DNA of 64,000 nucleotides from Herbaspirillum rhizosphaerae_A (lineage in GTDB: Bacteria; Pseudomonadota; Gammaproteobacteria; Burkholderiales; Burkholderiaceae_D): the NCBI RefSeq assembly GCF_046025915.1, contig NZ_JAQQFR010000001.1, forward strand, positions 310,001 to 374,000, given 5' to 3'. Of the stretch, positions 17,166-26,595 are shown in pieces. How positions within the stretch are numbered: position 1 is the first letter of the stretch; each line of letters opens with the position of its first letter. Under the pieces are notes generated by a model. It searched no databases and was not told the DNA's origin. It saw only the letters and a program-made list of their open reading frames with translations. The position numbers and the translations under genes were made by a program.

Positions 17166-17573
17166 TCACACAGGCGGCGAATGCTGCCAGCTCTTGTAAA
17201 CCACCTCGATGCTGTAGCCGTCGGGGTCCATGAAATTGGCGGCGTAGTAGCGCGGATCATAGTAAACACGCGCTCCCGGCGCGCTGTTATCGATGGCGCC
17301 GGCGGCAATGGCTGCCTGGTAGGCGGCATCGACCTCTTCCTTGCTCCTGGCAACAAAACCGACATGCGCGGCTTTTCCCTCGACCGTCCCTTCCCGCAGC
17401 CAGAAATAGACACGACCGTCGCTGCCAAATCCTTTGAGATCCGGATGCCCCGGCGGACCGTCTTTGCCGTCATAGTCAAGACGGTTGACGATGCCCAGCG
17501 GCGTCAGCGCTGCGGTGTAAAACGCGATGGATCGCCCGATATCGCTTACCGAGATAAATACGTGATCCAGCAT
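17166..17573 (-). CDS. VOC family (glyoxalase-like) protein
   Basis: A 135-residue vicinal-oxygen-chelate protein: one beta-alpha-beta-beta-beta pair starting with MLDHVFISVSDIGRSIAFY and ending with YYAANFMDPDGYSIEVVYK. The N-terminal His4 and the Glu in SIEVV occupy the usual metal-ligand positions. Relatives include glyoxalases and uncharacterised lactoylglutathione lyase-like proteins. The start at 17573 has AAGGAG eight bases upstream. It lies 16 bp after the SDR gene and before the ABM-like gene, so all three are probably one operon controlled by the divergent AraC regulator. The substrate is unknown. Confidence 0.85.
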   Translation of the reverse strand: MLDHVFISVSDIGRSIAFYTAALTPLGIVNRLDYDGKDGPPGHPDLKGFGSDGRVYFWLREGTVEGKAAHVGFVARSKEEVDAAYQAAIAAGAIDNSAPGARVYYDPRYYAANFMDPDGYSIEVVYKSWQHSPPV

Positions 17574-17589
17574 CGATGTTCTCCTTGGG

Positions 17590-18351
17590 TTAAATATTGT
17601 AGCCGCCGCCGACCTCGATCGTCTGCGCATTGATCCAAGCGTTGTCGTCAGACAGCAGGCCGGCGATCACACGCCCTACGTCATCTGCCGCGCCGATCTT
17701 GCCGAGTGCGGTTTGTCCGGCCAGCATGCTTTCAAACTCCGGACTCTGGTCAAATGCCTCGCTCGTCATGTCGGTACGGATTGCTCCCGGAGAAATCGCA
17801 TTTGCGCGAATCCTGCGCGGGCCGAATTCCTTCGCCATGTAGCGCGTCAACACTTCCAGACCGCCTTTACATGCGGCATACGGCGCTGCACCTGGGGTTG
17901 CCACACGGGTCGTCGCGCTTGTCATGTTGATGATGTGCGATCCGTCGGCCATCAATGGCAGCAATGTCTGCGTGAGAAAAAATGGCCCTTTCAGATGCAC
18001 GTTCAGCAAACCGTCAAACTCCGTTTCCGTCACTCCCTCGATCGCGTTGAAGTTGCCGTAGCCGGCGTTATTCACCAGGCCATCAAAGCTATTTCTGCCC
18101 CATGTTGACGCGAGGACAGCAGCGAGGTTCTCGCGAAAAACCGGAAAGGAAGAGATCTTGGTCACGTCCAACGCAATCGCCTCAGCCTTGCCGCCTTGTA
18201 CTTCAATTTTTCGGACAACCGATTCAGCGCCTGCGGGGTGGCTGTTGTAGGTCACGATGATACCCATGCCTTTCTTTGCGCATTGCAATGCGGCGCTAGC
18301 GCCGATGCCTCTGCTGCCGCCAGTGATTACGACAATGTTCATGTCATTCAT
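17590..18351 (-). CDS. Short-chain dehydrogenase/reductase (SDR)
   Basis: A 253-residue NAD(P)-dependent classical SDR. Cofactor motif TGGSRGIGASAALQC is at about residues 10-24, NNAGYGN at about 95, the catalytic Ser is in NMTSATT and the YxxxK pair is in PYAACKGG. The C-terminal loop ISPGAIRTDM is intact. The start at 18351 follows GAAGGGA; the frame opens at 18420. It is first in an operon with VOC and ABM-like genes, and an AraC regulator is transcribed divergently 136 bp away. A quinone or aldehyde stress-type reductase is one possibility, but the substrate is not shown. Confidence 0.9.
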   Translation of the reverse strand: MNDMNIVVITGGSRGIGASAALQCAKKGMGIIVTYNSHPAGAESVVRKIEVQGGKAEAIALDVTKISSFPVFRENLAAVLASTWGRNSFDGLVNNAGYGNFNAIEGVTETEFDGLLNVHLKGPFFLTQTLLPLMADGSHIINMTSATTRVATPGAAPYAACKGGLEVLTRYMAKEFGPRRIRANAISPGAIRTDMTSEAFDQSPEFESMLAGQTALGKIGAADDVGRVIAGLLSDDNAWINAQTIEVGGGYNI

Positions 18352-18487
18352 GTTTGATTCCCTTCGAATAGGGCTTGATTGGCATCCATGAATGGTAAAA
18401 GTCCGCACCGGCCGGCGCATGCCGTTTCCTGCCTCAAACCTGCCTATTCCTGCTTTTGGCTTGCAGCATTGGCCTTACTGCGGTTAG

Positions 18488-19402
18488 ATGTCGCCTATGG
18501 ACAATCAATTAAACGAACTTCGGACCTTGGCGGCGAGAGCCGAGAATCGTCGAACAGAAACGGGAATCCCCCGCGTGGCAATGGTGCAAGGCGCGATTCC
18601 GGAGCATGAGTTATCGGCAGTCTACGAACCCATGGTCAACCTGATCCTGCAAGGCAGCAAGTCGATGACGGTGGGCGAACGCGTCCTGCATTACTGCCCG
18701 GCCAATTACTTCGTCATGTCCGTCGATCTTCCCGCGGTCGGCACGGTATGGCCGGCGGCTTCCGGCGCGCCTTACCTTGCCGTCGCATTGACACTGGATC
18801 CGGTTGTGATCGCAAGCTTGCTCGGGGACTTGCCTGAATCTATTCATTCCGATGCGGCTGCGGCAGGATTCTCCGTGGCGGCGATGACCGAAGAATTGAT
18901 GGATGCCTGGGTGCGCATGCTGCGGCTCATGGACAAGCCTGCGGATATTCCTGCACTGGCGCCGGCGTACGAGAGGGAAATTTTATTCAGAGTGCTGCAA
19001 GGGCCGCATGGAGGTATGTTGAGAGAGATCACTACCCCCGATACCGCGATGGCACGTGTGAACCGTGCCATTCAGTTGATACGCCGTGATTTCGCCGAAC
19101 CGTTGCCGGTCGACTCGCTGGCGGAAGAAGCAATGATGAGCGTCTCCGCCTTTCATCGTCACTTTAAATCCGTCACTGCGATGAGCCCGCTGCAATACCA
19201 GAAGCGTATTCGTCTGCTGCAAGCACGCACGCTATTGACGGTCGGCGGGAAAAGCGTCACCACCACCGCCTTCGAAGTCGGCTACGAAAGTCCGACGCAG
19301 TTCAGCCGCGAATACGCGAGAGCCTTCGGTCTGTCGCCAGCACGCGATGCTGCTCGCATTGTGGCCGACATGCGAAACGTTTCGGCAGGCTTGCAGAGCT
19401 GA
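18488..19402 (+). CDS. AraC-family transcriptional regulator (AraC_N type)
   Basis: A 304-residue regulator. The N-terminal AraC_N cupin region (VYEPMVNLILQGSKSMTVGE, then YFVMSVDLPAVG) is followed by two C-terminal helix-turn-helix units (about residues 195-295), including VDSLAEEAMMSVSAFHRHFKSVT, SPLQYQKRIRL and AFEVGYESPTQFSREYARAFG, all canonical. ATG at 18488 or 18497 could start it. It is divergent from the SDR/VOC/ABM operon, the usual arrangement for this subgroup, which often controls oxidoreductase genes. The inducer is unknown. Confidence 0.92.
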   Translation: MSPMDNQLNELRTLAARAENRRTETGIPRVAMVQGAIPEHELSAVYEPMVNLILQGSKSMTVGERVLHYCPANYFVMSVDLPAVGTVWPAASGAPYLAVALTLDPVVIASLLGDLPESIHSDAAAAGFSVAAMTEELMDAWVRMLRLMDKPADIPALAPAYEREILFRVLQGPHGGMLREITTPDTAMARVNRAIQLIRRDFAEPLPVDSLAEEAMMSVSAFHRHFKSVTAMSPLQYQKRIRLLQARTLLTVGGKSVTTTAFEVGYESPTQFSREYARAFGLSPARDAARIVADMRNVSAGLQS

Positions 19403-19698
19403 AGACGCAACCGCGCCATCTCGAAACGCTCGTGTATCTGAAAACAGGCAGCGCAGTCTGATGTCGACCTGGAGAAGAAAGACCATGCGTCGCTGTATCG
19501 GTCCCGGCCATCTGCCGCTCAATTCTTAACGGCACGATTGGTCACGGTGCACTAGTCTGCGCATCTATCGGCGCATTAAAAAATTCGACTCGATTAACTT
19601 TTTCTTGCATGTTCTTCGATGACTTTACGGTACATTCTATAGATCGTATTGCTCAAATTACGACACAAGAACAAGTGTTCAAATCGAAGGGGAAGTTC

Positions 19699-21237
19699 GT
19701 GAAATTACGTACAAAAATTATCCTGCTGTGTGCTCCAACCCTGCTCGGCATTCTGATCATCGCCATGGTCTCGCTGAACACCTTGAAGAACACCATGCTC
19801 GATGAGCGGGAAGCACAGCTGTCGTTGCTGGTCACGCTGGCGAAGGCCTCGCTGGAAAAAGTTTACGGCATGGAGCAAAGCGGAAAGCTGACGCGCGAAC
19901 AAGCGCAGGCGCAGGCCAAACTGATCATCGGCAGTTATGCCAAGGATCAGAATTACTTCTTCGTACGTGGCTATACGGATGACGTCAATTACGTCCACCC
20001 CAATCCCAAGCGTGTCGGCATACAGGACAAGACCGCCAAGGAAGATGGCGACAGATATCGCGCCGCTTTGGCTGGCCGCGAGATCGGCATTTTGCAAGCG
20101 GTGGGTACACGTCCCAATACGACCGAAAAGGTGCAAAAGCTCTACGCAGTGATCAAGTTTGAGCCATGGGACTGGACCGTTGGTTTCGGTGCGTATATCG
20201 ATGACATCAACAAGGCCTTCTATCACAATGCCCTGATACTGCTATTGATTGGTGTGGCTCTGATGTCCGTGATTGCCGCCATCGCCGCCTACATGCTGCG
20301 CTCCATCCTGAGGCAATTGGGCGGTGAGCCGGCCAACGCCATGGGCATCGTCGAGCGCATCTCCAAGGGGGATTTGTCGGTGCAAATCGGCTTGCGCGAC
20401 AATGACCGCAACAGCCTGCTCAAATCGATCAAATCCATGCGCGACAACCTGTCCTCGATGGTGACCGGCGTACGCAGAGGCACGGACACCATCGCAACAG
20501 CCTCCAGCCAAATCGCTGCCGGCAACCTCGACCTGTCGTCGCGCACCGAACAGCAAGCGAGCGCTCTGGAAGAAACGGCATCGTCGATGGAAGAACTCAC
20601 CTCCATCGTCCGTCAGAACGCCGACAATGCGCGCCAGGCCAACCAGCTTGCGGTATCGGCATCTGGGGTCGCCAGCAACGGCGGCATGGTGATTGAGAAG
20701 GTGGTCGGCACCATGGCCGAGATCAACGATTCGTCCCGCAAAATTGCCGACATCATCGGGGTCATTGATGGCATCGCTTTCCAGACCAATATCCTGGCGT
20801 TGAACGCGGCAGTCGAGGCGGCGCGCGCCGGCGAACAAGGCAGAGGATTTGCGGTCGTGGCCTCTGAAGTGCGTACCCTGGCGCAACGCAGCGCCAGTGC
20901 GGCGCGCGAAATCAAGGCCTTGATCGAAGACTCCGTCAACAAGGTCAATACCGGCTCTTCGCTGGTGGCGCAGGCAGGTACGACCATGCAGGAGATCGTC
21001 ACCAGCGTCAAACAAGTCTCGGACGTGGTTGCAGAAATCAGTGCGGCAAGCCAGGAACAAAGCTCGGGAATCGAAGAAGTTAACCGCGCCATCACGCAGA
21101 TGGACGAAGTGACTCAGCAGAATGCCGCTTTGGTGGAGCAAGCCGCGGCGGCTGCGGCCTCCATGCAGGAACAAGCGGCCAACCTGGCGCAGTTGATGAG
21201 CCGGTTTGTGCTGGAAGAAAAGGCAGGTCAGCATTGA
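19699..21237 (+). CDS. Methyl-accepting chemotaxis protein with single-Cache sensor
   Basis: A 512-residue chemoreceptor. GTG at 19699 is chosen as start because it gives the typical MKLRTKIILL N-terminus and has GAAGGGGAAG upstream. TM1 is at about residues 8-28. The periplasmic part has the sCache_2 pattern (QNYFFVRGYTDDVNYVHPNPKRVG and KFEPWDWTVGFGAYIDDINKAF). TM2 is at about 175-197, followed by a HAMP linked through RQLGGEPANAMGIVERISKGDLS and a signalling domain with the tip RAGEQGRGFAVVASEVRTLAQRS. Receptors of this class often sense short carboxylates. The 296 bases before it hold no recognised gene. Confidence 0.95.
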   Translation: MKLRTKIILLCAPTLLGILIIAMVSLNTLKNTMLDEREAQLSLLVTLAKASLEKVYGMEQSGKLTREQAQAQAKLIIGSYAKDQNYFFVRGYTDDVNYVHPNPKRVGIQDKTAKEDGDRYRAALAGREIGILQAVGTRPNTTEKVQKLYAVIKFEPWDWTVGFGAYIDDINKAFYHNALILLLIGVALMSVIAAIAAYMLRSILRQLGGEPANAMGIVERISKGDLSVQIGLRDNDRNSLLKSIKSMRDNLSSMVTGVRRGTDTIATASSQIAAGNLDLSSRTEQQASALEETASSMEELTSIVRQNADNARQANQLAVSASGVASNGGMVIEKVVGTMAEINDSSRKIADIIGVIDGIAFQTNILALNAAVEAARAGEQGRGFAVVASEVRTLAQRSASAAREIKALIEDSVNKVNTGSSLVAQAGTTMQEIVTSVKQVSDVVAEISAASQEQSSGIEEVNRAITQMDEVTQQNAALVEQAAAAAASMQEQAANLAQLMSRFVLEEKAGQH

Positions 21238-21298
21238 GGCGAATACCCGCCCTCCCGCTGCTGACGGAGTTTATTCCGAAAGATTTTCAAACTTACTG

Positions 21299-22093
21299 AT
21301 GACGCCAATCCAAGAACGCCCTGCCGGCCTATTTTCCTCCGTCCGTTTCGTGCTGACCGACATGGACGAAACATTAACGTTTAACGGTCGCCTTGCCGCT
21401 GAGACTTATAGCGCATTGGAGCGATTGCAGCATGCCGGCGTCACTGTCATTCCGGTGACTGCGGCACCGGCAGGCTGGTGCGATCAGATGGCGCGTATGT
21501 GGCCGGTCGACGGTGTGATCGGTGAGAATGGCGGGCTATTCTTTTATCGCGACAAGGATGGGCACGGACTGAACCGAACGTTTTGGCACGGTACCAAAGC
21601 CGCGGACATGATGCCGCAGCTCCTCGCCACGGCGAACGACATCATGCGCCAGATACCGCAAGCCCGGTTTGCCGACGATCAGACCTTCCGCCTGACCAGC
21701 CTCGCCTTTGCCCGCAGCGCAGATGCCGGACTGGAACGTGACATTGCCGCTGCGCTGGCCGCAGCAGGTTTGACGACCACCATCAACAATCTCTGGATTC
21801 TGGGTTGGACAGGCGGTTACGACAAGCTTGCCGCCGCACGCAAAGTGCTGTCGGAACACTATGGGATCGATGATGCCCTGGCGCAGCAATCGCTGCTTTA
21901 CAGTGGTGACTCGCTCAACGATGCACCAATGTTTGTGCATTACCGGCATACGGTCGGTGTCTCGACCATACGGCAATGCCTGACGCAATTGCCGAAAGCA
22001 CCAGCGTGGATTACAGAAGGACCTGGCGGTGCTGGCTTTGTTGAAGCGGCGCAAGCCGTGTTAAACGATATCGGCGCAAACAAGCGTGCCTGA
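21299..22093 (+). CDS. HAD-superfamily (IIB) phosphatase
   Basis: A 264-residue HAD hydrolase of the Cof/sucrose-phosphatase-like class. Motif I is LTDMDETLT with nucleophile Asp, motif II is in IPVTAAPAGWCDQ, motif III Lys is in GGYDKLAAA, and motif IV is SGDSLNDAPMF. The IIB cap (about residues 85-190) includes WPVDGVIGENGG. It should dephosphorylate a small metabolite, perhaps a sugar phosphate. Motif II normally reads TGRPAGW in relatives; here GR is replaced by AA. The start at 21299 gives a family-like length. It stands alone, converging with the acetyltransferase gene. Confidence 0.85.
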   Translation: MTPIQERPAGLFSSVRFVLTDMDETLTFNGRLAAETYSALERLQHAGVTVIPVTAAPAGWCDQMARMWPVDGVIGENGGLFFYRDKDGHGLNRTFWHGTKAADMMPQLLATANDIMRQIPQARFADDQTFRLTSLAFARSADAGLERDIAAALAAAGLTTTINNLWILGWTGGYDKLAAARKVLSEHYGIDDALAQQSLLYSGDSLNDAPMFVHYRHTVGVSTIRQCLTQLPKAPAWITEGPGGAGFVEAAQAVLNDIGANKRA

Positions 22094-22179
22094 GTTGATG
22101 GTTGAGTCGATGGCGTACGCTGATGCATTGATGAGTTATTGACGCGTTAAGAGTCAGTAGCACTCCGTGATGCGATAGC

Positions 22180-22737
22180 TTAGTCCGCAATGGAACGAAT
22201 GACTTTCGCCGGATTGCCGCCGACGAGCGTATTCGATGGCACGTCTCTGGTAACGACCGACCCTGCTCCCACCACGGAATTCTCGCCAATCGTCACGCCA
22301 CCGATGATGGTTGCACCAGCGCCGATCCAGACGTTTCGCTCAATCCTGATAGGCTTGGCGATAACAGCGGTGTGTCGTTGAGACGGAGAAATGGGATGGC
22401 CGCTCGTGATGATGCTCACGTTCGATCCTATCATCACATCATCACCAATATCGAGACCAGCGAGGTCATACATGGTGCAGTTCTGATTGATAAAAACGTT
22501 CCGGCCGATGCGGATATCGGTTCCGCCCGTCGAATAGAACGGCGGAATCAAGATAAAACTTTCGTCGACCTTCTTGCCAATGAGATCGCTGAAAACTGCA
22601 CGGATTTCCTCTGCGTCATTGAATGTCAGCCGGTTAAGCATGGCGGTGATTGCCATCGCTCTCTGAACATTCGCAACCATGGCTGCGGATTCCGGCGTCT
22701 TCCTTGGAATCACCCTGATATGGTCGTCATTCATCAT
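22180..22737 (-). CDS. Left-handed beta-helix acetyltransferase (maltose/galactoside O-acetyltransferase-like)
   Basis: A 185-residue CoA-dependent acyltransferase. The N-terminal helices (about residues 15-60, with RLTFNDAEEIRAVFSDLIGKKVDES) resemble the Mac domain of maltose acetyltransferase. The rest is a hexapeptide-repeat beta-helix with FINQNCTMYDLAGLDIGDDVMIGSNV, catalytic His in ITSGHPISPSQR, and GAGATIIGGVTIGENSVVGAGSVVTRDVP. It should acetylate a sugar or similar hydroxyl. The start at 22737 follows GGGAG; 22752 is possible. It is 60 bp downstream of the M29-like gene on the same strand and may be co-transcribed. Confidence 0.88.
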   Translation of the reverse strand: MMNDDHIRVIPRKTPESAAMVANVQRAMAITAMLNRLTFNDAEEIRAVFSDLIGKKVDESFILIPPFYSTGGTDIRIGRNVFINQNCTMYDLAGLDIGDDVMIGSNVSIITSGHPISPSQRHTAVIAKPIRIERNVWIGAGATIIGGVTIGENSVVGAGSVVTRDVPSNTLVGGNPAKVIRSIAD

Positions 22738-22797
22738 TCGCTGCTCCCGCACAACCTTGCTTGGTACGCCATCTGCGAATGGTCTGGGTAAGCTTCA

Positions 22798-23859
22798 TCA
22801 AACCCGCCAGGCCCCATCCCGATACACCAGCTCGTCATCAAGATAGACCGCCTCGGTCACCGCAAACACGTCAATGTGATAGCGCGCCGTCGTGCGTCGG
22901 ATATTGGCCTTGTTGTAGACCCCGTGTTTGGCCCCGAGTGAGAGATGGATGCCGCACATCCGCTCGTAGGTGCCAATGTCATCGACCATGCGCTCGCGTG
23001 AAAACGCGCGGTTCATGCCGAAGCCAAGTTCGCGCAGCCATACTTCTCCTTCGTCGGCCCGGATCTTGTCCAGTACCTGATCGAAGTCCGGCGTTGAATC
23101 GATTACCTCGCTTACCCGGCCTTTGGTCACTACCAGGGTAATGGCTTGCTCGGGCTTGTTCACCCGGAATGAGGTATCGCCGAAAACAAAAATACGCACG
23201 CGCCCGTTCACCGCTTCCAGATCCTGAGATTCGGTGAACACTTCACCGATGGGAAACTGGCCGCCAACGTTGTTCATCTCGCTGTAGTCGCCGATATTCA
23301 ACTTTGCCGATTCGAACGGAGCGCCAAAGACCAGACGCTCACCGCCGCTATCGACTACGCCGCTGCGTGCGCGATCGATACGCGCCTTCAATGCATAACC
23401 GACGTCGCGGTAATACGCCGGGTCGTAGGCCAGCGACGCAATATAGTGATCGGCTTGCGCTCCGGGCATGCGCGACAGATGAGGATGTTCGATGACCTTG
23501 AGCGAGCGCTTGAAAAGCTCGACGCGCAGGCGAAACGCCTCCAGACGAAAGTTGGTGGATTGAATCAGTATCACCAGATCGTCTGGCGCAAGCGTGGCAA
23601 AGGCGCCCAGCACGGCATCCGGCGCGACCGCATCAAAATCGATGAACGTCGCTGTCGGCAGGCAGCGCCGATAAGCTTCCGTCAAGGCAACCGCGAGATC
23701 GCAGCGCGTATCGAATACCACCACGGCGGCATGCGGAGGCGCATGCTCGATCGCAATGCTGAGGATATCGTGCAGATGCTTTTGCGCCATATCGACCGAC
23801 GCATTGGCGATGGTGCCGAAGGAGTGCACAGCGGTTTTCTGATTGTCTATTGGGTGCAT
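22798..23859 (-). CDS. M29-like / NicX-like (2,5-dihydroxypyridine dioxygenase-related) metalloenzyme
   Basis: A 353-residue soluble protein. The C-terminal half has the metal-site layout of the M29 aminopeptidase/NicX superfamily: GGQFPIGEVFTESQDL (Glu pair), WLRELGFGMN (Glu), GIHLSLGAKHGV (His) and ARYHIDVFAVT (His, Asp). The N-terminal half is an alpha/beta domain with FDTRCDLAVALTEAYR. NicX opens the pyridine ring of 2,5-dihydroxypyridine, while M29 enzymes cleave peptides; relatives of this exact type are mostly unnamed. ATG at 23859 is preferred over TTG at 23865. No other nicotinate-pathway gene is near, so the substrate is open. Confidence 0.65.
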   Translation of the reverse strand: MHPIDNQKTAVHSFGTIANASVDMAQKHLHDILSIAIEHAPPHAAVVVFDTRCDLAVALTEAYRRCLPTATFIDFDAVAPDAVLGAFATLAPDDLVILIQSTNFRLEAFRLRVELFKRSLKVIEHPHLSRMPGAQADHYIASLAYDPAYYRDVGYALKARIDRARSGVVDSGGERLVFGAPFESAKLNIGDYSEMNNVGGQFPIGEVFTESQDLEAVNGRVRIFVFGDTSFRVNKPEQAITLVVTKGRVSEVIDSTPDFDQVLDKIRADEGEVWLRELGFGMNRAFSRERMVDDIGTYERMCGIHLSLGAKHGVYNKANIRRTTARYHIDVFAVTEAVYLDDELVYRDGAWRV

Positions 23860-24032
23860 CGTCAAGGGTCAATGTGTCGCGTCAGGAAGTCGTGGAAAGG
23901 CGCGTTATTTCCTGCCAGGCTGCATTTTAATCGACATTGGGCGGCGTCTTGCACGCAGGGCCTTGCCGGCAGGAAAATACGTCTCAGCGACACGGACTGA
24001 CATAGGTGATGGCTCTCGTGATACTTCCAAAG

Positions 24033-24063
24033 AAAAACGCCCGCAAACATCGCGGGCGTTTTT
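24033..24063 (-). terminator. Rho-independent terminator
   Basis: A 12-bp perfect stem (24033-24044 with 24052-24063; core ACGCCCGC/GCGGGCGT) with loop AAACATC. T-rich on both strands. It lies just past the stop of the TonB-dependent receptor and probably ends the sigma-fecR-receptor operon. Confidence 0.88.
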
Positions 24064-24086
24064 TTGCACTGCTCACCTCGACGACA

Positions 24087-26471
24087 TCAGAAGTCCACTT
24101 GCGCCGACAACACGAAAGTGCGGCCGGATGAAGTGCCGACATAACCGTTCTGCATCACCCAATAGTTCTTGTCGAACAGGTTCTCGATGTTGGCGCGATA
24201 GGTCACGACCTGGCCAGCGGTCTTGGTGACATAGCGGGCGCCTGCATCAACGCGGGTCCAGCCCGGCACCTTCAGTGCATTCGTGTTGTTGTACCACATG
24301 GAACCGGTACGGGTAACGCGGGTGTTCAACGCCAGTCCTTGCAGCCAGGGGGTATCCCAATCCAGGCCCAGGTTGAAGTTGTTGCCCGGTACGGCGCCGA
24401 CTTCCTTGCCATCGGTTGCGCCGCCTGCGGTGTGCGATTGCACGGTATCGAAGAAAGTGGCGCTGGCATTAAAACGCAATCCTCGCAGGATCTCGCCGTA
24501 GCCCGCCAGCTCCAGACCGCGAATGCGCGCGCGGCCATTTTGGGTAGCATATGTCAGACCGTTTATCACCTCAGTGGAGCTGTTCTTTTGCTCGATCTGG
24601 AACACTGCGGCAGTGGTCGTGACGCGACCCCAGTCAACCTTGGCGCCGGTTTCATATTGCTTGGACTTGGATGGTGCGAAAGCCTGGCCAGCGTTGGCGT
24701 ATTGCGCACCGGCAAAGCCGCCGGCTGTCAGTGCCGCCGTGTAGTTGGCGTACAGAGAAAGACTTTCCACCGGTTTGACGACAACACCCAATACCGGCGA
24801 AATGGCCGTCGTGTTGGAAGTCTGCGAAGCTGTCGTCAGACTGTGGTTGTAGACCTGCTGGCGACGCAGGCCGGCGCTGATGCGCAAGCGGTCATCGAAC
24901 ATCTGCACCGTATCAGTCAACGCAAAGCTGGTCAGACGGGACTGGCTTTGTGGTGTTTCCGTGCCACGGGCAAAGTTGATGGCACCCAGCGACACCGGCG
25001 TATACAGATTCGACGTCACGCTTGTCGGCGACATCTGATAGAAGTAGTCGGTCTGCTGATCGAGCATGTTGGCGCCCGCGATCAGCGTGTGCTTGATACC
25101 ACCGGTATTGAAGCGTGTGCGCAGACCGATGTCCGCCGACGTTGAGGTGACCTTCTGATCGTAGTAGCCGTTGGTCACGCTGGTAGCGCCCTGCACCGAG
25201 GTGATCGTTGCGCGCGGAAAGTTCTGTGCCGACTGAGCCACGTGATAACCCACGGCGCCGTAGGCGGTCAGTGTGTCGTTGATGTCAACTTCCAGACGGG
25301 ACGCTACTGCCTTGTCGTCCGATTGCATGGTGTTGCCCGGATACAGGTTGCTCTTGCCCGACGGTGCATCCGGCACGGAGGTCAGGCCGGTTCCCAGGCT
25401 GAACTGGGGACGGAAGTTACGTGTGTCTTCGTGCTGGGTATAGGCATCCAGACTCCAGCGCACGCGGCTGCCGTTGTAATCCAGACCCACCGAACCCATG
25501 CTTTGCTGCTGGTTGCTGCCGGACAGGCCGGTATTGCCATCTGCGTACAGCGCATTGACGCGGATACCCCATTCCTGGTTCTCACCGAAACGGCGACCGA
25601 TGTCGCCCTTCAGGCCGAACTGTGAATTGGAAAGGTAAGTCGCCGTCACGCTGGAAATCGGATCTTCATGCGCCCGCTTGGAGACCAGATTGACCGCACC
25701 GCCGACGCCACCGGCCGGGCCCATGCCGTACATCAGTGTGCCAGGTCCCTTCAGTACTTCGATACGTTCCACCATCGCGATCGGCATGCGGGTCAGCGGC
25801 ACCATGCCGTACAAACCATTGAACGCCACATCGTTGGCCGACATGGTGAAACCACGGATCTGATAGCTGTCGCCGAAGCCGCCATTGCCGTTGGTATTGC
25901 GCACGGAAGCGTCATTGGCGATCACGTCGCCGATGGCGCGCGCCTGCACGTCTTCGATACCTTGGGAAGTGTAGTTGGTCGTGCTGAACGGCGTATCCAT
26001 GACGCTGGCGGTACCGAGCACACCCAGACTGCCGCCGCGCGCAACCAGGCCACCGGCATAGGGTGCAGTGGGATCAGCGCTTTCTGTGATGGTCACGGTG
26101 GGCAGCACCGCATTGCTGTTGCTGCCGCTTGTCGCTGTCGCGGCCAGTGCGTAACCACCGTCGGCGTTTTTCACCGCTTGCAAGCCGGAGCCGCTCAGCA
26201 GCGTGGCGAAACCTTCAGTCACGGTATAACGGCCGGACAGGCCGGTGGTCTGACGGTCATGGGTAATCGCGGGATCAAACGAGAGCAGGACGCCGGCGCG
26301 GCGAGCGAAGCTGTTCAAAACGCGGTCCAACGGGCCGGCCGGAATGTCGTAGGCCTGGCGTTGATTGTCGACGGCCTGCGCTTGCAGACTTGCCATCGGC
26401 ATGGCGAAGGCGGCCAGTACTGCCAATCGGGCCAAAGTCGGACGGGAAGGGAAACGAGTCAGGGTTTTCAT
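24087..26471 (-). CDS. TonB-dependent siderophore receptor with signalling (STN) domain
   Basis: A 794-residue outer-membrane receptor. A signal peptide (about residues 1-34, ending SLQAQA) precedes an STN domain (about 38-90, QAYDIPAGPLDRVLNSFARR). Then come the plug (QIRGFTMSANDVAFNG, RIEVLKGPGTLMYGMGPAGG, NLVSKR) and a barrel ending in Phe (VLSAQVDF). The STN domain passes a ligand signal to FecR. The start at 26471 is the signal-peptide Met; the frame extends to 26681. It is last in a FecI-FecR-receptor operon behind a Fur box, so it imports a ferric siderophore, of a FpvA/FoxA/FhuE-like type. The exact siderophore is unknown. Confidence 0.93.
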   Translation of the reverse strand: MKTLTRFPSRPTLARLAVLAAFAMPMASLQAQAVDNQRQAYDIPAGPLDRVLNSFARRAGVLLSFDPAITHDRQTTGLSGRYTVTEGFATLLSGSGLQAVKNADGGYALAATATSGSNSNAVLPTVTITESADPTAPYAGGLVARGGSLGVLGTASVMDTPFSTTNYTSQGIEDVQARAIGDVIANDASVRNTNGNGGFGDSYQIRGFTMSANDVAFNGLYGMVPLTRMPIAMVERIEVLKGPGTLMYGMGPAGGVGGAVNLVSKRAHEDPISSVTATYLSNSQFGLKGDIGRRFGENQEWGIRVNALYADGNTGLSGSNQQQSMGSVGLDYNGSRVRWSLDAYTQHEDTRNFRPQFSLGTGLTSVPDAPSGKSNLYPGNTMQSDDKAVASRLEVDINDTLTAYGAVGYHVAQSAQNFPRATITSVQGATSVTNGYYDQKVTSTSADIGLRTRFNTGGIKHTLIAGANMLDQQTDYFYQMSPTSVTSNLYTPVSLGAINFARGTETPQSQSRLTSFALTDTVQMFDDRLRISAGLRRQQVYNHSLTTASQTSNTTAISPVLGVVVKPVESLSLYANYTAALTAGGFAGAQYANAGQAFAPSKSKQYETGAKVDWGRVTTTAAVFQIEQKNSSTEVINGLTYATQNGRARIRGLELAGYGEILRGLRFNASATFFDTVQSHTAGGATDGKEVGAVPGNNFNLGLDWDTPWLQGLALNTRVTRTGSMWYNNTNALKVPGWTRVDAGARYVTKTAGQVVTYRANIENLFDKNYWVMQNGYVGTSSGRTFVLSAQVDF

Positions 26472-26595
26472 GCGGTTTTTACAGTAATTGGCAAAGGTGC
26501 TACCAGGTAAACCGAACGAGCCGCTAAAACCTGCAGAAGAAATTGAAAAAATTTTCGACTTACTTATTTCTGACGTGTTGCAACTTTTTCCGGGC

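Noticed and set aside
20242..21234. 330-codon minus-strand open frame opposite a chemoreceptor
   Set aside because: Histidine/arginine-rich antisense translation; the plus-strand gene carries the conserved signalling domain.
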